A stretch of DNA of 64,000 nucleotides. It comes from CBDAQV01 sp965199335 (GTDB lineage Bacteria; Pseudomonadota; Alphaproteobacteria; CALMVH01). Under the pieces are notes generated by a model that ran no database searches, had not been told where the DNA came from, and saw only the letters and a program-made list of their open reading frames with translations. The stretch covers positions 310,001 to 374,000 of the forward strand of contig CBDAQZ010000003.1 in the NCBI GenBank assembly GCA_965199335.1, given 5' to 3'. The stretch's first letter is position 1, and every line of letters starts with the position of its first letter. Below, piece by piece: positions 1 through 10,447 of this stretch. A program made the translations under genes and the position numbers.

Positions 1-223
1 CGCCCTCTTTTGCCAAAAGCGACAATATCGACAGGTTCGAGTTCGCCTTGACCGCATAACAGATACGGTGCGGCATGCCCGCCAGCGCATCCTCGTAGGC
101 ATGGAAATTCCTGCGGATCATCGCGGCGGAATAGACATAGGCCGGGGTACCGTACTGATCGGCCAGCGCTGCCAGATCGACGTCGTCGCAATGCAGGCGG
201 TCGTGCTTGTGGGCAAAGGTCAT
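1..223 (-). CDS. lysA: Diaminopimelate decarboxylase, N-terminal part (cut by window edge)
   Basis: This is the N-terminal ~74 residues of a PLP-dependent decarboxylase that makes L-lysine from meso-diaminopimelate. Translating the minus strand gives the fold-III signature YGTPAYVYSAAMIRRNF followed by CYAVKANSN, in which the lysine binds PLP. I chose the ATG at 223-221 because AAGG lies seven bases upstream. The ATG at 229 would have almost no spacing from that site. The gene is divergent from mraZ and shares the ~250 bp upstream region with it. Identification rests on the motif from known LysA and ornithine/DAP decarboxylases. The neighbouring cell-wall genes, which use the DAP substrate, favour LysA. 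Confidence 0.85.
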   Translation of the reverse strand, partial: MTFAHKHDRLHCDDVDLAALADQYGTPAYVYSAAMIRRNFHAYEDALAGMPHRICYAVKANSNLSILSLLAKEG

Positions 224-387
224 AGGCATGCCTTAGCCCAGTGCGGGATGTGCGGCAAGCGAGGCACCGAAACAGTGAAATTTTCCGAAAATAGAACGTT
301 AGCGGAACGATTTACTTACACGCGTTTAACAGAGTTTGAATAAAGACTTAGCAGGTCAAGTAATTGACACTTTCCCGCCAAATTACG

Positions 388-429
388 TTGACGTCCCATT
401 TTATCCCATGGTATCCCATTTCATCCCAT
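388..429 (+). promoter_or_regulatory. MraZ operator: four 10-bp-phased TCCCAT boxes, with candidate dcw promoter
   Basis: The hexamer TCCCAT occurs four times at 394-399, 404-409, 414-419 and 424-429, exactly one helical turn apart. On the minus strand these read as TGGGA direct repeats. MraZ proteins are known to bind TGGGN direct repeats with five-base spacers upstream of mraZ, so these are very likely the autoregulatory sites. A TTGACG at 388-393 could be a -35 element whose -10 (GTATCC/TATCCC near 411-417) falls inside the boxes. The promoter assignment is weaker than the operator assignment. Confidence 0.8.
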
Positions 430-472
430 AAATGATGGGAGGACGCGCAATCGGGAGGGGTGTAGCAAGGTC

Positions 473-957
473 ATGTCGCTGTTCCTGAATACAGCCTTGT
501 TCCTGAACACCCATGCCAACCGCATCGATGGGAAGGGACGAATCTCCTTCCCCGCCTCCTTCCGCACCGCACTGACCACTCGCAACTCCGCAGGCGTCGT
601 GCTGTTCCAGTCGCTTAGCCACCCCGCGATCGAAGGCTGGCCGGCAGAACGCATGCAGTCGCTGAGCGAGAGCCTGGACGGCCTGGACGTCTTCTCGCAG
701 GAACGCGCATACCTCGCGACCGCTATCTTCGGCTCGGCGCAGGACCTCGTGATCGACAAGGAAGGGCGCTGCAGCCTGCCCAAGTCGCTGTGCGATTACG
801 CCGGGATATCCAGCGAGGCTTCCTTCCTGGGCCAGGGCGAGACGTTCCAGATCTGGGAGCCGTCGGCATTGGCCAAGCATGCGCAGAGCGCGATCGCCGG
901 CGTGAAGACGCAGGGCTACGGCCTGCAGCTCCTGCGCAAGCCGCCGGGAGGCCACGC

Positions 958-961
<4 letters not shown>
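473..961 (+). CDS. mraZ: Transcriptional regulator MraZ
   Basis: This is the 162-residue first gene of the dcw cluster, a DNA-binding regulator of its own operon. Two SpoVT-AbrB-type halves are visible, the first around residues 15-55 (DGKGRISFPASFR) and the second around 93-135 (IDKEGRCSLPKSL). The length is normal for the family. A purine-rich GGGAGGGG lies ~15 bases upstream and AAGG three bases before the ATG. The four TCCCAT boxes just upstream are its expected binding sites. Its stop overlaps the rsmH start by four bases. Confidence 0.95.
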
Positions 962-1892
<931 letters not shown>

Positions 1893-1896
<4 letters not shown>

Positions 1897-2282
1897 TCAA
1901 GTCCGTCACCTTCCTCTGGATCGTCCTGGCCGTCGCCGTTTCCGGCGCGCTGTTCCGTGTCAGCTATCGCGTGCAGCACCTGCAGAAACATCTTGTCGTG
2001 GTCAATCGCCAGATCGCTCAGGAGCAGGAGAAGATCCGCGTCCTGCAGGCCGAGTGGAACAAGCTGAACGATCCGGCACGTCTTGAGTCGTTGGCGCGCC
2101 GCCACCTGAACATGGCCCCCGCGACGCCGGCGCAGATCGTCGGCATCGATGTCGTGCCGACTAAATCGCCGGTGCCCGAAACCGCCACGACCACCAAGCT
2201 GCTGGCCAAGGCGCCTGCCCCGGCAGCGCCGACGGTACGTCCGATTCTGGCCAGTCTGAAACCGGGAACGGTGGATGACTGA
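1893..2282 (+). CDS. ftsL: Cell division protein FtsL
   Basis: This is a small 129-residue bitopic divisome protein. One transmembrane helix covers about residues 4-22. It is followed by a predicted coiled coil (QHLQKHLVVVNRQIAQEQEKI region, ~27-65) and an Ala/Pro-rich C-terminal tail. FtsL forms the FtsQLB complex that activates septal synthesis by FtsW-FtsI. The position between rsmH and ftsI, the topology and the length all match. Sequence conservation in this family is low, so the call depends partly on synteny. The ATG overlaps the rsmH stop by four bases, and ftsI starts eight bases before this gene ends. Confidence 0.9.
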
Positions 2283-4002
2283 TTTCACGATCCGTGAGTC
2301 AGAGGAGGCGCGGCAACGCACCGTAGCGGTCGACGGCACGATGAGGCAGTCGGTCGAGCAGGCACGCATCCGCCTGTTCGTATTGGGCACGCTGTTTGCG
2401 TTGTGCTGCAGCGTCGTCATCGGGCGGCTGACCGAGCTTGCCGTCTTCCGGCACAATCCGACAGCGCCGGTTGCGCAGGCGACGGAGGAGTTGCCGCATT
2501 CCGGCCGCGGCAACATCATCGATCGCAACGGCAACCTGCTGGCGACATCGTTGGATACCGCATCTCTCTATGCCGATCCTTCCAAGGTACAGGACGCCAA
2601 GGACGCGGCAAAGAAGCTGGCCGGCGTTTTCCCCGACATGAGCTATGGCGAGCTGCTGCAGAAGCTGCAGAGCGACGAGAAATTCGTTTGGCTGAAGCGC
2701 GAGATCTCGCCCAAGCAGGAATACCAGGTCCAGTTGCTGGGCCTGCCAGGCGTCGATTTCAAACACGGCGAGACACGTTTCTATCCCTATGGCGCGGAGC
2801 CCGTGCATGTCGTTGGGTTCACCGATATCGACGGCAAGGGCACCGCCGGGGTCGAGCATTCGTTCAACAGCCTGCTCGGCCAGGGCCAGCAGCTTCAGCT
2901 TTCCGTCGACATGCGGGTGCAGCACATCCTGCGCCGCGAACTGGGCCAGGCGATCGTCGATTTCAACGGCATCGGCGGCTGCGGCCTAGTGATGGACGTC
3001 CACACCGGCGAGGTGATCGCCATGGTGTCGCTGCCCGATTTCGATCCGCACGAGGCAGGCAGCGCCAGCGAGGAAGCACGCTTCGACCGCAGCACGCTCG
3101 GCGTTTACGAGATGGGTTCGACCTTCAAGGTGTTCAACACCGCGATGGCGCTCGATTCGGGCAAGGTCAAGCTGACCGACAGCTTCGATGTCGGCCATCC
3201 GATCAAGATCGGCAAGTTCACGATCCACGATTTCGAACGCATCAAGCCGTGGCTGAACGTGTCGGAGATCTTTGCCTATTCGTCCAATATCGGTTCGCTG
3301 CAGGAGGCGCTGGTCGTCGGCACCGAGACGCAGCAGCGGTTCCTTGCCTCTCTGGGGCTGACCCATCGTTCGCCGATCGAGCTGCGGGAAGTCGGCGATC
3401 CGATGGCGCCGAACCCGTGGACCAAGGTCAACACCATGACCATCGCCTTCGGACACGGCATGTCGGTCAGTCCGATACAGCTGGCGACCGGCGTCGCCGC
3501 GATCATCAATGGCGGCGTCCTGCACAAGCCGACCCTGCTCAAGAATGCCGATGGCACGCAGCCCGCCGGTGTGCGCGTGATTTCGCCCGAAACGTCCGAC
3601 ACCATGCGGCGGCTGATGCGCCTGCAGGTGGTCGAAGGCACGGGCAAGAACGCCAATGTCACCGGTTACCTGGTCGGCGGCAAGACCGGCACGGCGGAAA
3701 AGGTGGTGCATGGTTCCTACGGTAAGAAGGCGCTGCTCTCCTCCTTCGTCGGCGTGTTCCCGATGACCGATCCGAAATACCTGGTCCTCGCCATGGTCGA
3801 CGAGCCCAAGCCCAACGCGCACAGCTATGGCTTCGCTACCGGCGGCTGGGTCTCGGCCCCGCCCGTCGGCAGGGTGATCTCGCAGATCGGGCCGCTGCTG
3901 GGTCTCGACCCGATGGACGAGACGACGCCGGAAGTTACCGAAGCCATGGCGCTCGAAACCGATGGAAAGGTGCACAAAGTTGCCCTCACGACCACTGAGT
4001 GA
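2275..4002 (+). CDS. ftsI: Septal peptidoglycan transpeptidase FtsI (PBP3)
   Basis: This 575-residue class B penicillin-binding protein cross-links septal peptidoglycan in the periplasm. A single transmembrane anchor lies at about residues 31-53. It is followed by the dimerisation domain starting near RGNIIDRNG and the transpeptidase domain. The three active-site motifs are present: STFK with the nucleophile at S282, SSN at 336-338, and KTG at 470-472. The start overlaps ftsL by eight bases. The partner glycosyltransferase ftsW is six genes downstream. Confidence 0.96.
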   Translation: MTDFTIRESEEARQRTVAVDGTMRQSVEQARIRLFVLGTLFALCCSVVIGRLTELAVFRHNPTAPVAQATEELPHSGRGNIIDRNGNLLATSLDTASLYADPSKVQDAKDAAKKLAGVFPDMSYGELLQKLQSDEKFVWLKREISPKQEYQVQLLGLPGVDFKHGETRFYPYGAEPVHVVGFTDIDGKGTAGVEHSFNSLLGQGQQLQLSVDMRVQHILRRELGQAIVDFNGIGGCGLVMDVHTGEVIAMVSLPDFDPHEAGSASEEARFDRSTLGVYEMGSTFKVFNTAMALDSGKVKLTDSFDVGHPIKIGKFTIHDFERIKPWLNVSEIFAYSSNIGSLQEALVVGTETQQRFLASLGLTHRSPIELREVGDPMAPNPWTKVNTMTIAFGHGMSVSPIQLATGVAAIINGGVLHKPTLLKNADGTQPAGVRVISPETSDTMRRLMRLQVVEGTGKNANVTGYLVGGKTGTAEKVVHGSYGKKALLSSFVGVFPMTDPKYLVLAMVDEPKPNAHSYGFATGGWVSAPPVGRVISQIGPLLGLDPMDETTPEVTEAMALETDGKVHKVALTTTE

Positions 4003-5449
4003 CCTGATGGAAGTCCTGAACCAATCCACCGGCGCGGCGCAGGAGATTACCGGCCTGACCGCCGATTCGCGCGCGGTGAAGCCCGGCTATCTGTTCGCCG
4101 CCCTGCCTGGTGCGAAGTCGGATGGGCGCGATTATATTTCCGACGCGGTTCGCCATGGCGCCGCCGCGATCCTCGCCCCCTCCGGCACCATGCATCCGCA
4201 GGGTCCGGTACGCCTGATCGAAAGCGCCGAACCGCGCCGCGCCTTCGCATTGATGGCTGCCGCCTTCTATGGTCGCCAGCCCGAAACGATCGCGGCCGTC
4301 ACCGGTACCAGCGGCAAGACTTCCACTGCGCAGTTTGCGCGCCAGATCTGGACAGCCCTCGGCAAGCAGGCGGCGGCGCTGGGGACAATTGGCCTGATCG
4401 CGCCCGGCATCGAACGGTATGGTTCGCTGACCACGCCGGACCCGGTCGAACTGCATGCCGACCTTGCCATGCTGGCGGAGCGCGGCGTGACGCATGTGGC
4501 GATGGAAGCCTCGAGTCACGGGCTCGATCAATTTCGGCTCGACGGCGTGAAAGTCTCCGCCGCCGCCTTCACCAATTTCAGCCGTGACCATCTGGATTAC
4601 CATCTGGATACGAACGCCTATTTCGCGGCCAAGCTGCGCCTGTTCCTGTCCCTGCTCGGGGATGGCGGAACGGCGGTGCTGAATGCCGATATTCCCGAAT
4701 ACGAGCCGCTTCGTGCGGTCTCAGAGTCGCGTGGCCTCGCCGTACTCAGCTATGGGCAAACCCCCAACCATAGCCGAGCGCCGGACCTGGAGCTTGTCAC
4801 ACAAACCCCCCTCCCCCATGGTCAAGTTCTGGACCTGGCGGTGCGGGGCCGCGCGTACCGTGTGAGCCTGAAGCTGATGGGCAGCTTCCAGGCGATGAAC
4901 GTGCTGGCCGCCCTGGGGCTGGTGCTGGCCGGCGGCGAGGATGTCGAGACGGCGATCGCCGCGCTGGAACATCTGACCGGGGTTCCGGGCCGTGCCGAGC
5001 TGGTCGGCGCGACGCCGAACGGCGCGCAGGTTTTCGTCGATTACGCGCACAAGCCCGGCGCGCTTGAAACCGTACTGACGGCCCTGCGCCCGCACGTCCA
5101 GGGGCGGCTGGTGCTGGTCGTCGGCTGCGGCGGAGATCGCGACCGCGGCAAGCGCCCCTTGATGGGCGAGATTGCGACCCGGCTGGCCGATGTCGTCTAT
5201 GTCACCGACGACAATCCGCGCGGCGAGGACCCGGCCGCGATCCGCGCGGCGATCATGGCGGCGGCACCGGGCGCGATCGAGATCGGCGATCGCGCCGAGG
5301 CGATCCATGCCGCGACGCGAGAACTGAAACCGGGCGACATGTTGATCGTTGCCGGCAAGGGTCACGAACACGGCCAGATCATCGGTGCGACGACAATCCC
5401 GTTCAACGACGCGGAGGTCGCGCGCGCGGCAATCGCGACTCTAACGTGA
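3962..5449 (+). CDS. murE: UDP-MurNAc-L-Ala-D-Glu:meso-DAP ligase MurE
   Basis: This cytoplasmic Mur ligase adds meso-diaminopimelate to the peptidoglycan precursor. It has the ATP-binding GTSGKTS (residues 115-121 from the ATG) and the DNPR motif (417-420) that marks DAP- rather than lysine-specific enzymes. The start is uncertain. The ATG at 3962 gives 495 residues but has a weak ribosome site. A TTG at 3980 has GGAAAGG nine bases upstream and yields a more family-like N-terminus (PSRPLSDLMEV). The ATG at 4007 is a third choice. All starts overlap or abut the end of ftsI. A run of Asn/Thr/Pro codons near 4755-4830 looks less typical but the frame is intact. Confidence 0.95.
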   Translation: MERCTKLPSRPLSDLMEVLNQSTGAAQEITGLTADSRAVKPGYLFAALPGAKSDGRDYISDAVRHGAAAILAPSGTMHPQGPVRLIESAEPRRAFALMAAAFYGRQPETIAAVTGTSGKTSTAQFARQIWTALGKQAAALGTIGLIAPGIERYGSLTTPDPVELHADLAMLAERGVTHVAMEASSHGLDQFRLDGVKVSAAAFTNFSRDHLDYHLDTNAYFAAKLRLFLSLLGDGGTAVLNADIPEYEPLRAVSESRGLAVLSYGQTPNHSRAPDLELVTQTPLPHGQVLDLAVRGRAYRVSLKLMGSFQAMNVLAALGLVLAGGEDVETAIAALEHLTGVPGRAELVGATPNGAQVFVDYAHKPGALETVLTALRPHVQGRLVLVVGCGGDRDRGKRPLMGEIATRLADVVYVTDDNPRGEDPAAIRAAIMAAAPGAIEIGDRAEAIHAATRELKPGDMLIVAGKGHEHGQIIGATTIPFNDAEVARAAIATLT

Positions 5450-5456
5450 GGCGCGC

Positions 5457-6848
5457 ATGACCCGGGTGCTTTGGACATCGGCAGACGCCATCGCCGCGAC
5501 CGGTGGTACAAGTAATAGCGATTGGGCGGCAACCGGCCTATCCATCGACAGCCGCACCACGAAACCCGGCGATCTGTTCATCGCGTTGCAGGGGCCGCAT
5601 TTAGACGGCAACGATTTCGTGACCGACGCCTTCGCCCGGGGCGCGGTGGCGGCCCTCGTTTCGCGCCCGGTCGAGGCGCCCGGCCCGCTACTGATCGTAC
5701 CGGATACGCTGCAGGCCCTGCGCGATCTTGCCGTGGCGGCCCGCGCGCGCTCATCCGCCCGTGTCATCGCGTTGACCGGATCGGTCGGCAAGACCAGTAC
5801 AAAGGAAGCCTTGCGCCATGTGTTGTCGGCGCAGGGAGAAACGCATGCCAGCGCCGCCAGCTTCAACAACCACTGGGGCGCACCGCTGTCGCTGGCGCTG
5901 CTGCCGCAGACCGCGCGCTATGCGATTTTCGAGCTGGGCATGAATCACCCCGGCGAGATCGAGCCTCTGTCGCGCATGGTACGTCCCCATGTCGCGCTGA
6001 TCACCAACATACATCCCGTGCACCTCGGACCGATGAAGACGCTTGAAGCCATCGCCATCGCCAAGGCGGAAATCTTCGCCGGGCTGGAACCGGACGGCTG
6101 CGCCATCATCAACGACGAGACCAACCATTCCGAATTGCTGCACCTGCACGCCCCCGATTGCTCGCTGACCTTCTCGTCCGATCTCGAGCAGACCGACGCG
6201 TATATGGAGGACGTCCATCCCGACAGCGAAGGCACCACCGTTCGCGCCCGGATCTGCAGCAACGAATATACCTATCGCGTTCCAGTCCCCGGCATCCACC
6301 ATGCGGAGAATTCGCTGGGGGTTTTGCTGACGGTTTCCGCCATCGGCGGCAATGTCAGGGCCGCCGCTGCTTCCTATGCGACGCTGGACCCCGTCGGCGG
6401 ACGCGGCGACCGCATGGTGATCGACCTGCCGGCGGGCGCCGTCACGCTGATCGACGAGACGCATAATTCCAGCCCGGTCGCAGCGCGCGCGGCGCTGACC
6501 GTGCTGGGGATGAGCCACCCGACCGGTGGCGGGCGGCGCATCGCGGTGCTGGGCGACATGCTGGAACTGGGCCCCGAGTCGGAACGATTTCACGTCGAAC
6601 TGGCCGAAAACATCGTTTCCGCCGGGATCGACCTTGCCTATCTAAGTGGTTCAAATATGGCCCATTTGTATGAGGCCCTGCCACAACATTTGCGCGGAGG
6701 CCACGCGCCCGATAGCACGGGATTGCTGCCGATCGTCGCAGGTGCGCTTCGTGCCGGTGACATTGTGCTGGTCAAGGGCTCGCGTGGCAGCCAGATGAAA
6801 ATAATAATTGAGGGATTGCGCCAGTCGGCGGTCAAACATGCTGTATAA
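5457..6848 (+). CDS. murF: UDP-MurNAc-tripeptide:D-Ala-D-Ala ligase MurF
   Basis: This 463-residue ATP-dependent ligase adds D-alanyl-D-alanine to complete the UDP-MurNAc-pentapeptide. The nucleotide loop GSVGKTSTK begins at G108. The substrate and C-terminal Mur ligase domains follow, including NNHWGAPLSLALLP and LGDMLELG. The ATG at 5457 is seven bases after the murE stop. The product feeds MraY, whose start lies inside the last codons of this gene. Confidence 0.95.
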   Translation: MTRVLWTSADAIAATGGTSNSDWAATGLSIDSRTTKPGDLFIALQGPHLDGNDFVTDAFARGAVAALVSRPVEAPGPLLIVPDTLQALRDLAVAARARSSARVIALTGSVGKTSTKEALRHVLSAQGETHASAASFNNHWGAPLSLALLPQTARYAIFELGMNHPGEIEPLSRMVRPHVALITNIHPVHLGPMKTLEAIAIAKAEIFAGLEPDGCAIINDETNHSELLHLHAPDCSLTFSSDLEQTDAYMEDVHPDSEGTTVRARICSNEYTYRVPVPGIHHAENSLGVLLTVSAIGGNVRAAAASYATLDPVGGRGDRMVIDLPAGAVTLIDETHNSSPVAARAALTVLGMSHPTGGGRRIAVLGDMLELGPESERFHVELAENIVSAGIDLAYLSGSNMAHLYEALPQHLRGGHAPDSTGLLPIVAGALRAGDIVLVKGSRGSQMKIIIEGLRQSAVKHAV

Positions 6849-7923
6849 CCTGCTGACTCCCTACGCCCACAGTTTCGCACTGTTCAACCTGATGCGGTAC
6901 ATCACGTTCCGCACCGGCGGCGCCGTCGCGACATCGCTGATCCTCAGCCTGGTGATCGGCCCGGGCGTCATACGCTGGCTGAAATCGAAACAGGGCAGCG
7001 GCCAGCCGATCCGCAGCGACGGGCCTGAAACTCACCTGAAAAAACAGGGTACGCCGACCATGGGCGGGATCATGATCCTGGCCTCTCTGGTGACGTCGAC
7101 GCTGCTCTGGGCCGATCTTTCCAACGATTATATCTGGGTCGTGCTGCTGGTGACCATCGGCTTCGGCGTGGTCGGTTTCGGCGACGATTACCTGAAGCTG
7201 ACCAAGCGCAACACCAAGGGGCTTTCCGCCCGCTTCCGGCTGGTGTGCCAGTTCATCATGGCCGCCGCCGCCGCGGTGGTAATCATGTACCTGCTGAAAC
7301 CGCCTCTCAACACCACGCTGGCGGTGCCGTTCTTCAAGAACCTGCTGCTGAATTTCGGCTGGTTCTTCGTGCCGTTCTCGATGCTGGTCATCGTCGGCGC
7401 GTCGAACGCGGTCAATTTCACCGATGGGTTGGATGGGCTCGCCATCGTACCGATGATGATCGCGACCGCGTGCTTCGGCCTGATCGCCTATCTGGTCGGC
7501 AACATCAAGTTCGCCGACTATCTCGACCTCCACTACGTCGCCGGCACCGGCGAGCTGGCGGTCCTGTGCGGAGCGCTGGTCGGAGCCGGGCTGGGCTTCC
7601 TGTGGTTCAACGCCCCGCCGGCCATGGTGTTCATGGGCGATATCGGATCGCTGTCGATGGGGAGTGCGCTGGGCACGATCAGCGTCATCACCAAGCATGA
7701 GCTGGTCCTGGTCATCATCGGCGGCCTGTTCGTGGTCGAGACGCTGTCGGTCATCATCCAGGTCGCCAGCTTCAAGCTGACCGGCAAGCGCGTCTTCCGC
7801 ATGGCGCCGCTGCACCACCATTTCGAGAAGAAAGGCTGGGCGGAGACGACCGTCACCATCCGATTCTGGATCATCTCCTGCGTTCTTGCCCTTGCCGGGC
7901 TGTCGACGTTGAAGCTGCGATGA
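6838..7923 (+). CDS. mraY: Phospho-MurNAc-pentapeptide transferase MraY
   Basis: This 361-residue polytopic inner-membrane enzyme transfers phospho-MurNAc-pentapeptide to undecaprenyl phosphate, giving lipid I. About ten hydrophobic segments are visible. Conserved family stretches include GTPTMGG, GFGDDYLK (the DD pair), NAVNFTDGLDGL and MAPLHHHFEKKGW. The open frame begins at 6808, but the ATG at 6838 gives the standard MLYNLL N-terminus and overlaps murF by 11 bases. It sits between its substrate maker murF and murD. Confidence 0.96.
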   Translation: MLYNLLTPYAHSFALFNLMRYITFRTGGAVATSLILSLVIGPGVIRWLKSKQGSGQPIRSDGPETHLKKQGTPTMGGIMILASLVTSTLLWADLSNDYIWVVLLVTIGFGVVGFGDDYLKLTKRNTKGLSARFRLVCQFIMAAAAAVVIMYLLKPPLNTTLAVPFFKNLLLNFGWFFVPFSMLVIVGASNAVNFTDGLDGLAIVPMMIATACFGLIAYLVGNIKFADYLDLHYVAGTGELAVLCGALVGAGLGFLWFNAPPAMVFMGDIGSLSMGSALGTISVITKHELVLVIIGGLFVVETLSVIIQVASFKLTGKRVFRMAPLHHHFEKKGWAETTVTIRFWIISCVLALAGLSTLKLR

Positions 7924-9296
7924 TCGATCTTTCCTACCTGCGCGAGCACCCGGTCGCGGTGCTGGGGCTGGGGCGCACCGGCCTTACCGCCGCGATTGCC
8001 TTGTACAAGAGCGGCGTGCAGGTCTGGGCGTGGGACGATGCCCCGGCGCAGGTCGAGGCGGCGCGGGAAGCCGGAATCGACGTTACCGACCTGAATACAG
8101 CCGATCTTTCCGGGATCGAATATCTTGTACTGTCGCCCGGCATACCGCACACGCACCCCGCCCCGCATCCTATCGTGACGCGCGCACGCGAAGCCGGTCT
8201 TACGATCGTCAGCGACATCGACCTGCTGTTCGGCGCCGATCCGCACGCCCGCTATGTCTGCATCACCGGCACGAACGGCAAGTCGACGACCACGGCCCTG
8301 GTCGGCCATATCCTGCGCGAATGCGGCGTACGCTGCCAGGTCGGCGGCAATCTGGGTCAGGGCGTGCTGGGTTTCGAGCAGCTGGGCCAGGGCGGCGTCT
8401 ATGTGATCGAGATGTCGTCCTATCAGATCGAGATAACGCACGCGCTGACACCCAACATCGCCGTGCTGCTCAACATCACGCCCGACCACCTCGACCGCCA
8501 TGGTGGAATGGAGGGGTATGTCGCGGCAAAGGAAAGCCTGTTCCGCAAGGGCGCGCGCCGTCAGATAGCGATCGTCTGCATCGACGACAAATACTGCCGC
8601 GACATCGCGCGCAGGCTGGAAGCCGAAAAGCATTTCGAGGTGTTCACGCTGTCCCTGACCGGGATACAGGCGCCCCTGATGGTCGATGACGGGGTGATGA
8701 TCTCGGTTCTCAGCGGTACGGCGGCCGATCTGGGCAACGTTAAGGCGTTGCGCGGGAAACATAACTGGGAAAACATGGCCGCTGCGTTCTATGCGACTCG
8801 GGCCATCGGAATTGCGCCACGCGATATTCTGCAGGCGATGGAGAGCTTTCCCGGATTGGAACATCGCCAGCAACTCGTCGCCGAGATAGATGGCGTCTCC
8901 TATATCAACGACAGCAAGGCAACCAATGCCAATGCCGCCGAGAAAGCCTTGTCCAGCTACGATGTAATCTACTGGATCGCAGGGGGGCAGCCAAAGGATG
9001 GCGGCCTGAACGGCCTGGAACGCATGATGAAGCGTGTCAGGCACGCCTTCCTGATCGGCGATGCCGAAACGCAGTTCGCAACGTGGCTTGAAGGCAGGGC
9101 CGCCTACACACGCTGCGGTACGCTGGATGTTGCATTGAAGACGGCGCACGATCTTGCCCAGTCCGAGCATGTAAAGGGCGCGGTGATTCTGCTGTCGCCT
9201 GCCTGCGCCTCTTTCGACCAGTTCAAATCCTTCGAGCACCGCGGCAATCGTTTCATCGAGCTGGTGCACGAGCTGCAGAACGGAGTGGCGGCATGA
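7920..9296 (+). CDS. murD: UDP-MurNAc-L-Ala:D-Glu ligase MurD
   Basis: This 458-residue Mur ligase adds D-glutamate to UDP-MurNAc-L-alanine in the cytoplasm. The N-terminal Rossmann-like motif VLGLGRTG precedes the ATP loop GTNGKSTT at residues 117-124. Later signatures include NITPDHLDRH, LEHRQQ and YINDSKATN. The start overlaps the mraY stop by four bases and the end overlaps ftsW by four bases. Confidence 0.96.
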   Translation: MIDLSYLREHPVAVLGLGRTGLTAAIALYKSGVQVWAWDDAPAQVEAAREAGIDVTDLNTADLSGIEYLVLSPGIPHTHPAPHPIVTRAREAGLTIVSDIDLLFGADPHARYVCITGTNGKSTTTALVGHILRECGVRCQVGGNLGQGVLGFEQLGQGGVYVIEMSSYQIEITHALTPNIAVLLNITPDHLDRHGGMEGYVAAKESLFRKGARRQIAIVCIDDKYCRDIARRLEAEKHFEVFTLSLTGIQAPLMVDDGVMISVLSGTAADLGNVKALRGKHNWENMAAAFYATRAIGIAPRDILQAMESFPGLEHRQQLVAEIDGVSYINDSKATNANAAEKALSSYDVIYWIAGGQPKDGGLNGLERMMKRVRHAFLIGDAETQFATWLEGRAAYTRCGTLDVALKTAHDLAQSEHVKGAVILLSPACASFDQFKSFEHRGNRFIELVHELQNGVAA

Positions 9297-10447
9297 TCCC
9301 GACTTTCGCCCGTACCGATCATTCGGTGTTCGGCCGCTGGTGGTGGACCGTCGACCATTGGACGTTGCTGGCGCTGGCGACGATCATCGGCATGGGTGCG
9401 TGGCTGGTAGCGGCGGCCAGCCCTGCGGTGGCCGAGCGCATCCATATCGGTTCGTATTTCTTCGTCTGGCATCACCTGGTGATGCTGGTGCCGACGCTGA
9501 TCCTGATGATCGGCATTTCGCTGATGACGCCCAAGACCGTGAGGCGGTTTGCTCTGGTCATGCTGGCGGTCACGCTGGTCTGCCTGGTCCTGACGCCAAT
9601 CATGGGGGTCGAGATCAAGGGTGCAAGGCGCTGGATCCAGTTCGGCGGTTTCTCGCTGCAGCCATCGGAGTTCCTGAAGCCCGCCTTTGCCGTAACCGCC
9701 GCCTGGGCCTTCTCGCGCAAGCATGCGGGGGCGGGCAATGCCGGGCACATGATCGCCATCGGCCTGTATCTGCTGGTGGCGCTGCTGCTGCTGCTGCAAC
9801 CCGATTTCGGCATGACCGTGGTCATCACCGCCATCTTCTTCGGCGAGTTCTTCCTGGCCGGTCTGCCGATCGTGTTCGTCGTCGGCTCGCTGGTGTTCGT
9901 GGTCTGCGGGCTGGTCGGCGCCTATTTCGTGTTCCCGCACGTGCAGAGCCGCATCGACCGTTTCCTGAATCCAGCGGCGGGCGATACCTACCAGATCGAC
10001 CAGTCGATCAACGCCTTCACCCATGGCGGCATCTTCGGCGTCGGCCCGGGCCAGGGCCAGGTCAAGTTCAACCTGCCCGACGCGCATGCCGACTTCATCT
10101 TTGCCGTCGCAGGAGAGGAGCTGGGGCTGATCTGCACCGTGCTGATCGTCTGCCTGTTCGCCTTCATCGTACTGCGCGGCTTCACGCGCGTGTCCAGGGA
10201 AAACGATCTGTTCGTGATGCTGGGGGCCAGCGGCCTGTTGATCCAGTTCGGATTGCAGGCGTTGATCCACATGGGATCGTCGCTGCATTTGCTGCCGGCC
10301 AAGGGCATGACGCTGCCCTTCATCAGCTATGGCGGCTCGTCGCTGCTGGCGCTGGGCATCGGCACAGGCATGATGCTGGCGCTGACCCGCCGCCGCTTCG
10401 GCCCGCACGAGCAGAACGAAGTCTTCCATCCGGTGCCACGCTCATGA
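9293..10447 (+). CDS. ftsW: Septal peptidoglycan glycosyltransferase FtsW
   Basis: This is a 384-residue SEDS-family membrane protein that polymerises lipid II at the septum together with FtsI. About ten transmembrane helices are apparent. Family motifs include GARRWI, LQPSEF, LLLQPDFGMT, NAFTHGGIFGVGPGQG and PFISYGGSS. A ~20-residue cytoplasmic N-terminus precedes the first helix. The gene overlaps murD and murG by four bases at either end. Confidence 0.96.
   Translation: MIPTFARTDHSVFGRWWWTVDHWTLLALATIIGMGAWLVAAASPAVAERIHIGSYFFVWHHLVMLVPTLILMIGISLMTPKTVRRFALVMLAVTLVCLVLTPIMGVEIKGARRWIQFGGFSLQPSEFLKPAFAVTAAWAFSRKHAGAGNAGHMIAIGLYLLVALLLLLQPDFGMTVVITAIFFGEFFLAGLPIVFVVGSLVFVVCGLVGAYFVFPHVQSRIDRFLNPAAGDTYQIDQSINAFTHGGIFGVGPGQGQVKFNLPDAHADFIFAVAGEELGLICTVLIVCLFAFIVLRGFTRVSRENDLFVMLGASGLLIQFGLQALIHMGSSLHLLPAKGMTLPFISYGGSSLLALGIGTGMMLALTRRRFGPHEQNEVFHPVPRS

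Noticed and set aside
68..343. Plus-strand open frame over the left end
   Set aside because: It is antisense to the clear LysA N-terminus on the minus strand and has no family likeness.
3962..4010. Frameshift or fusion between ftsI and murE
   Set aside because: The overlap simply reflects alternative murE starts. Both frames are intact and of normal length.
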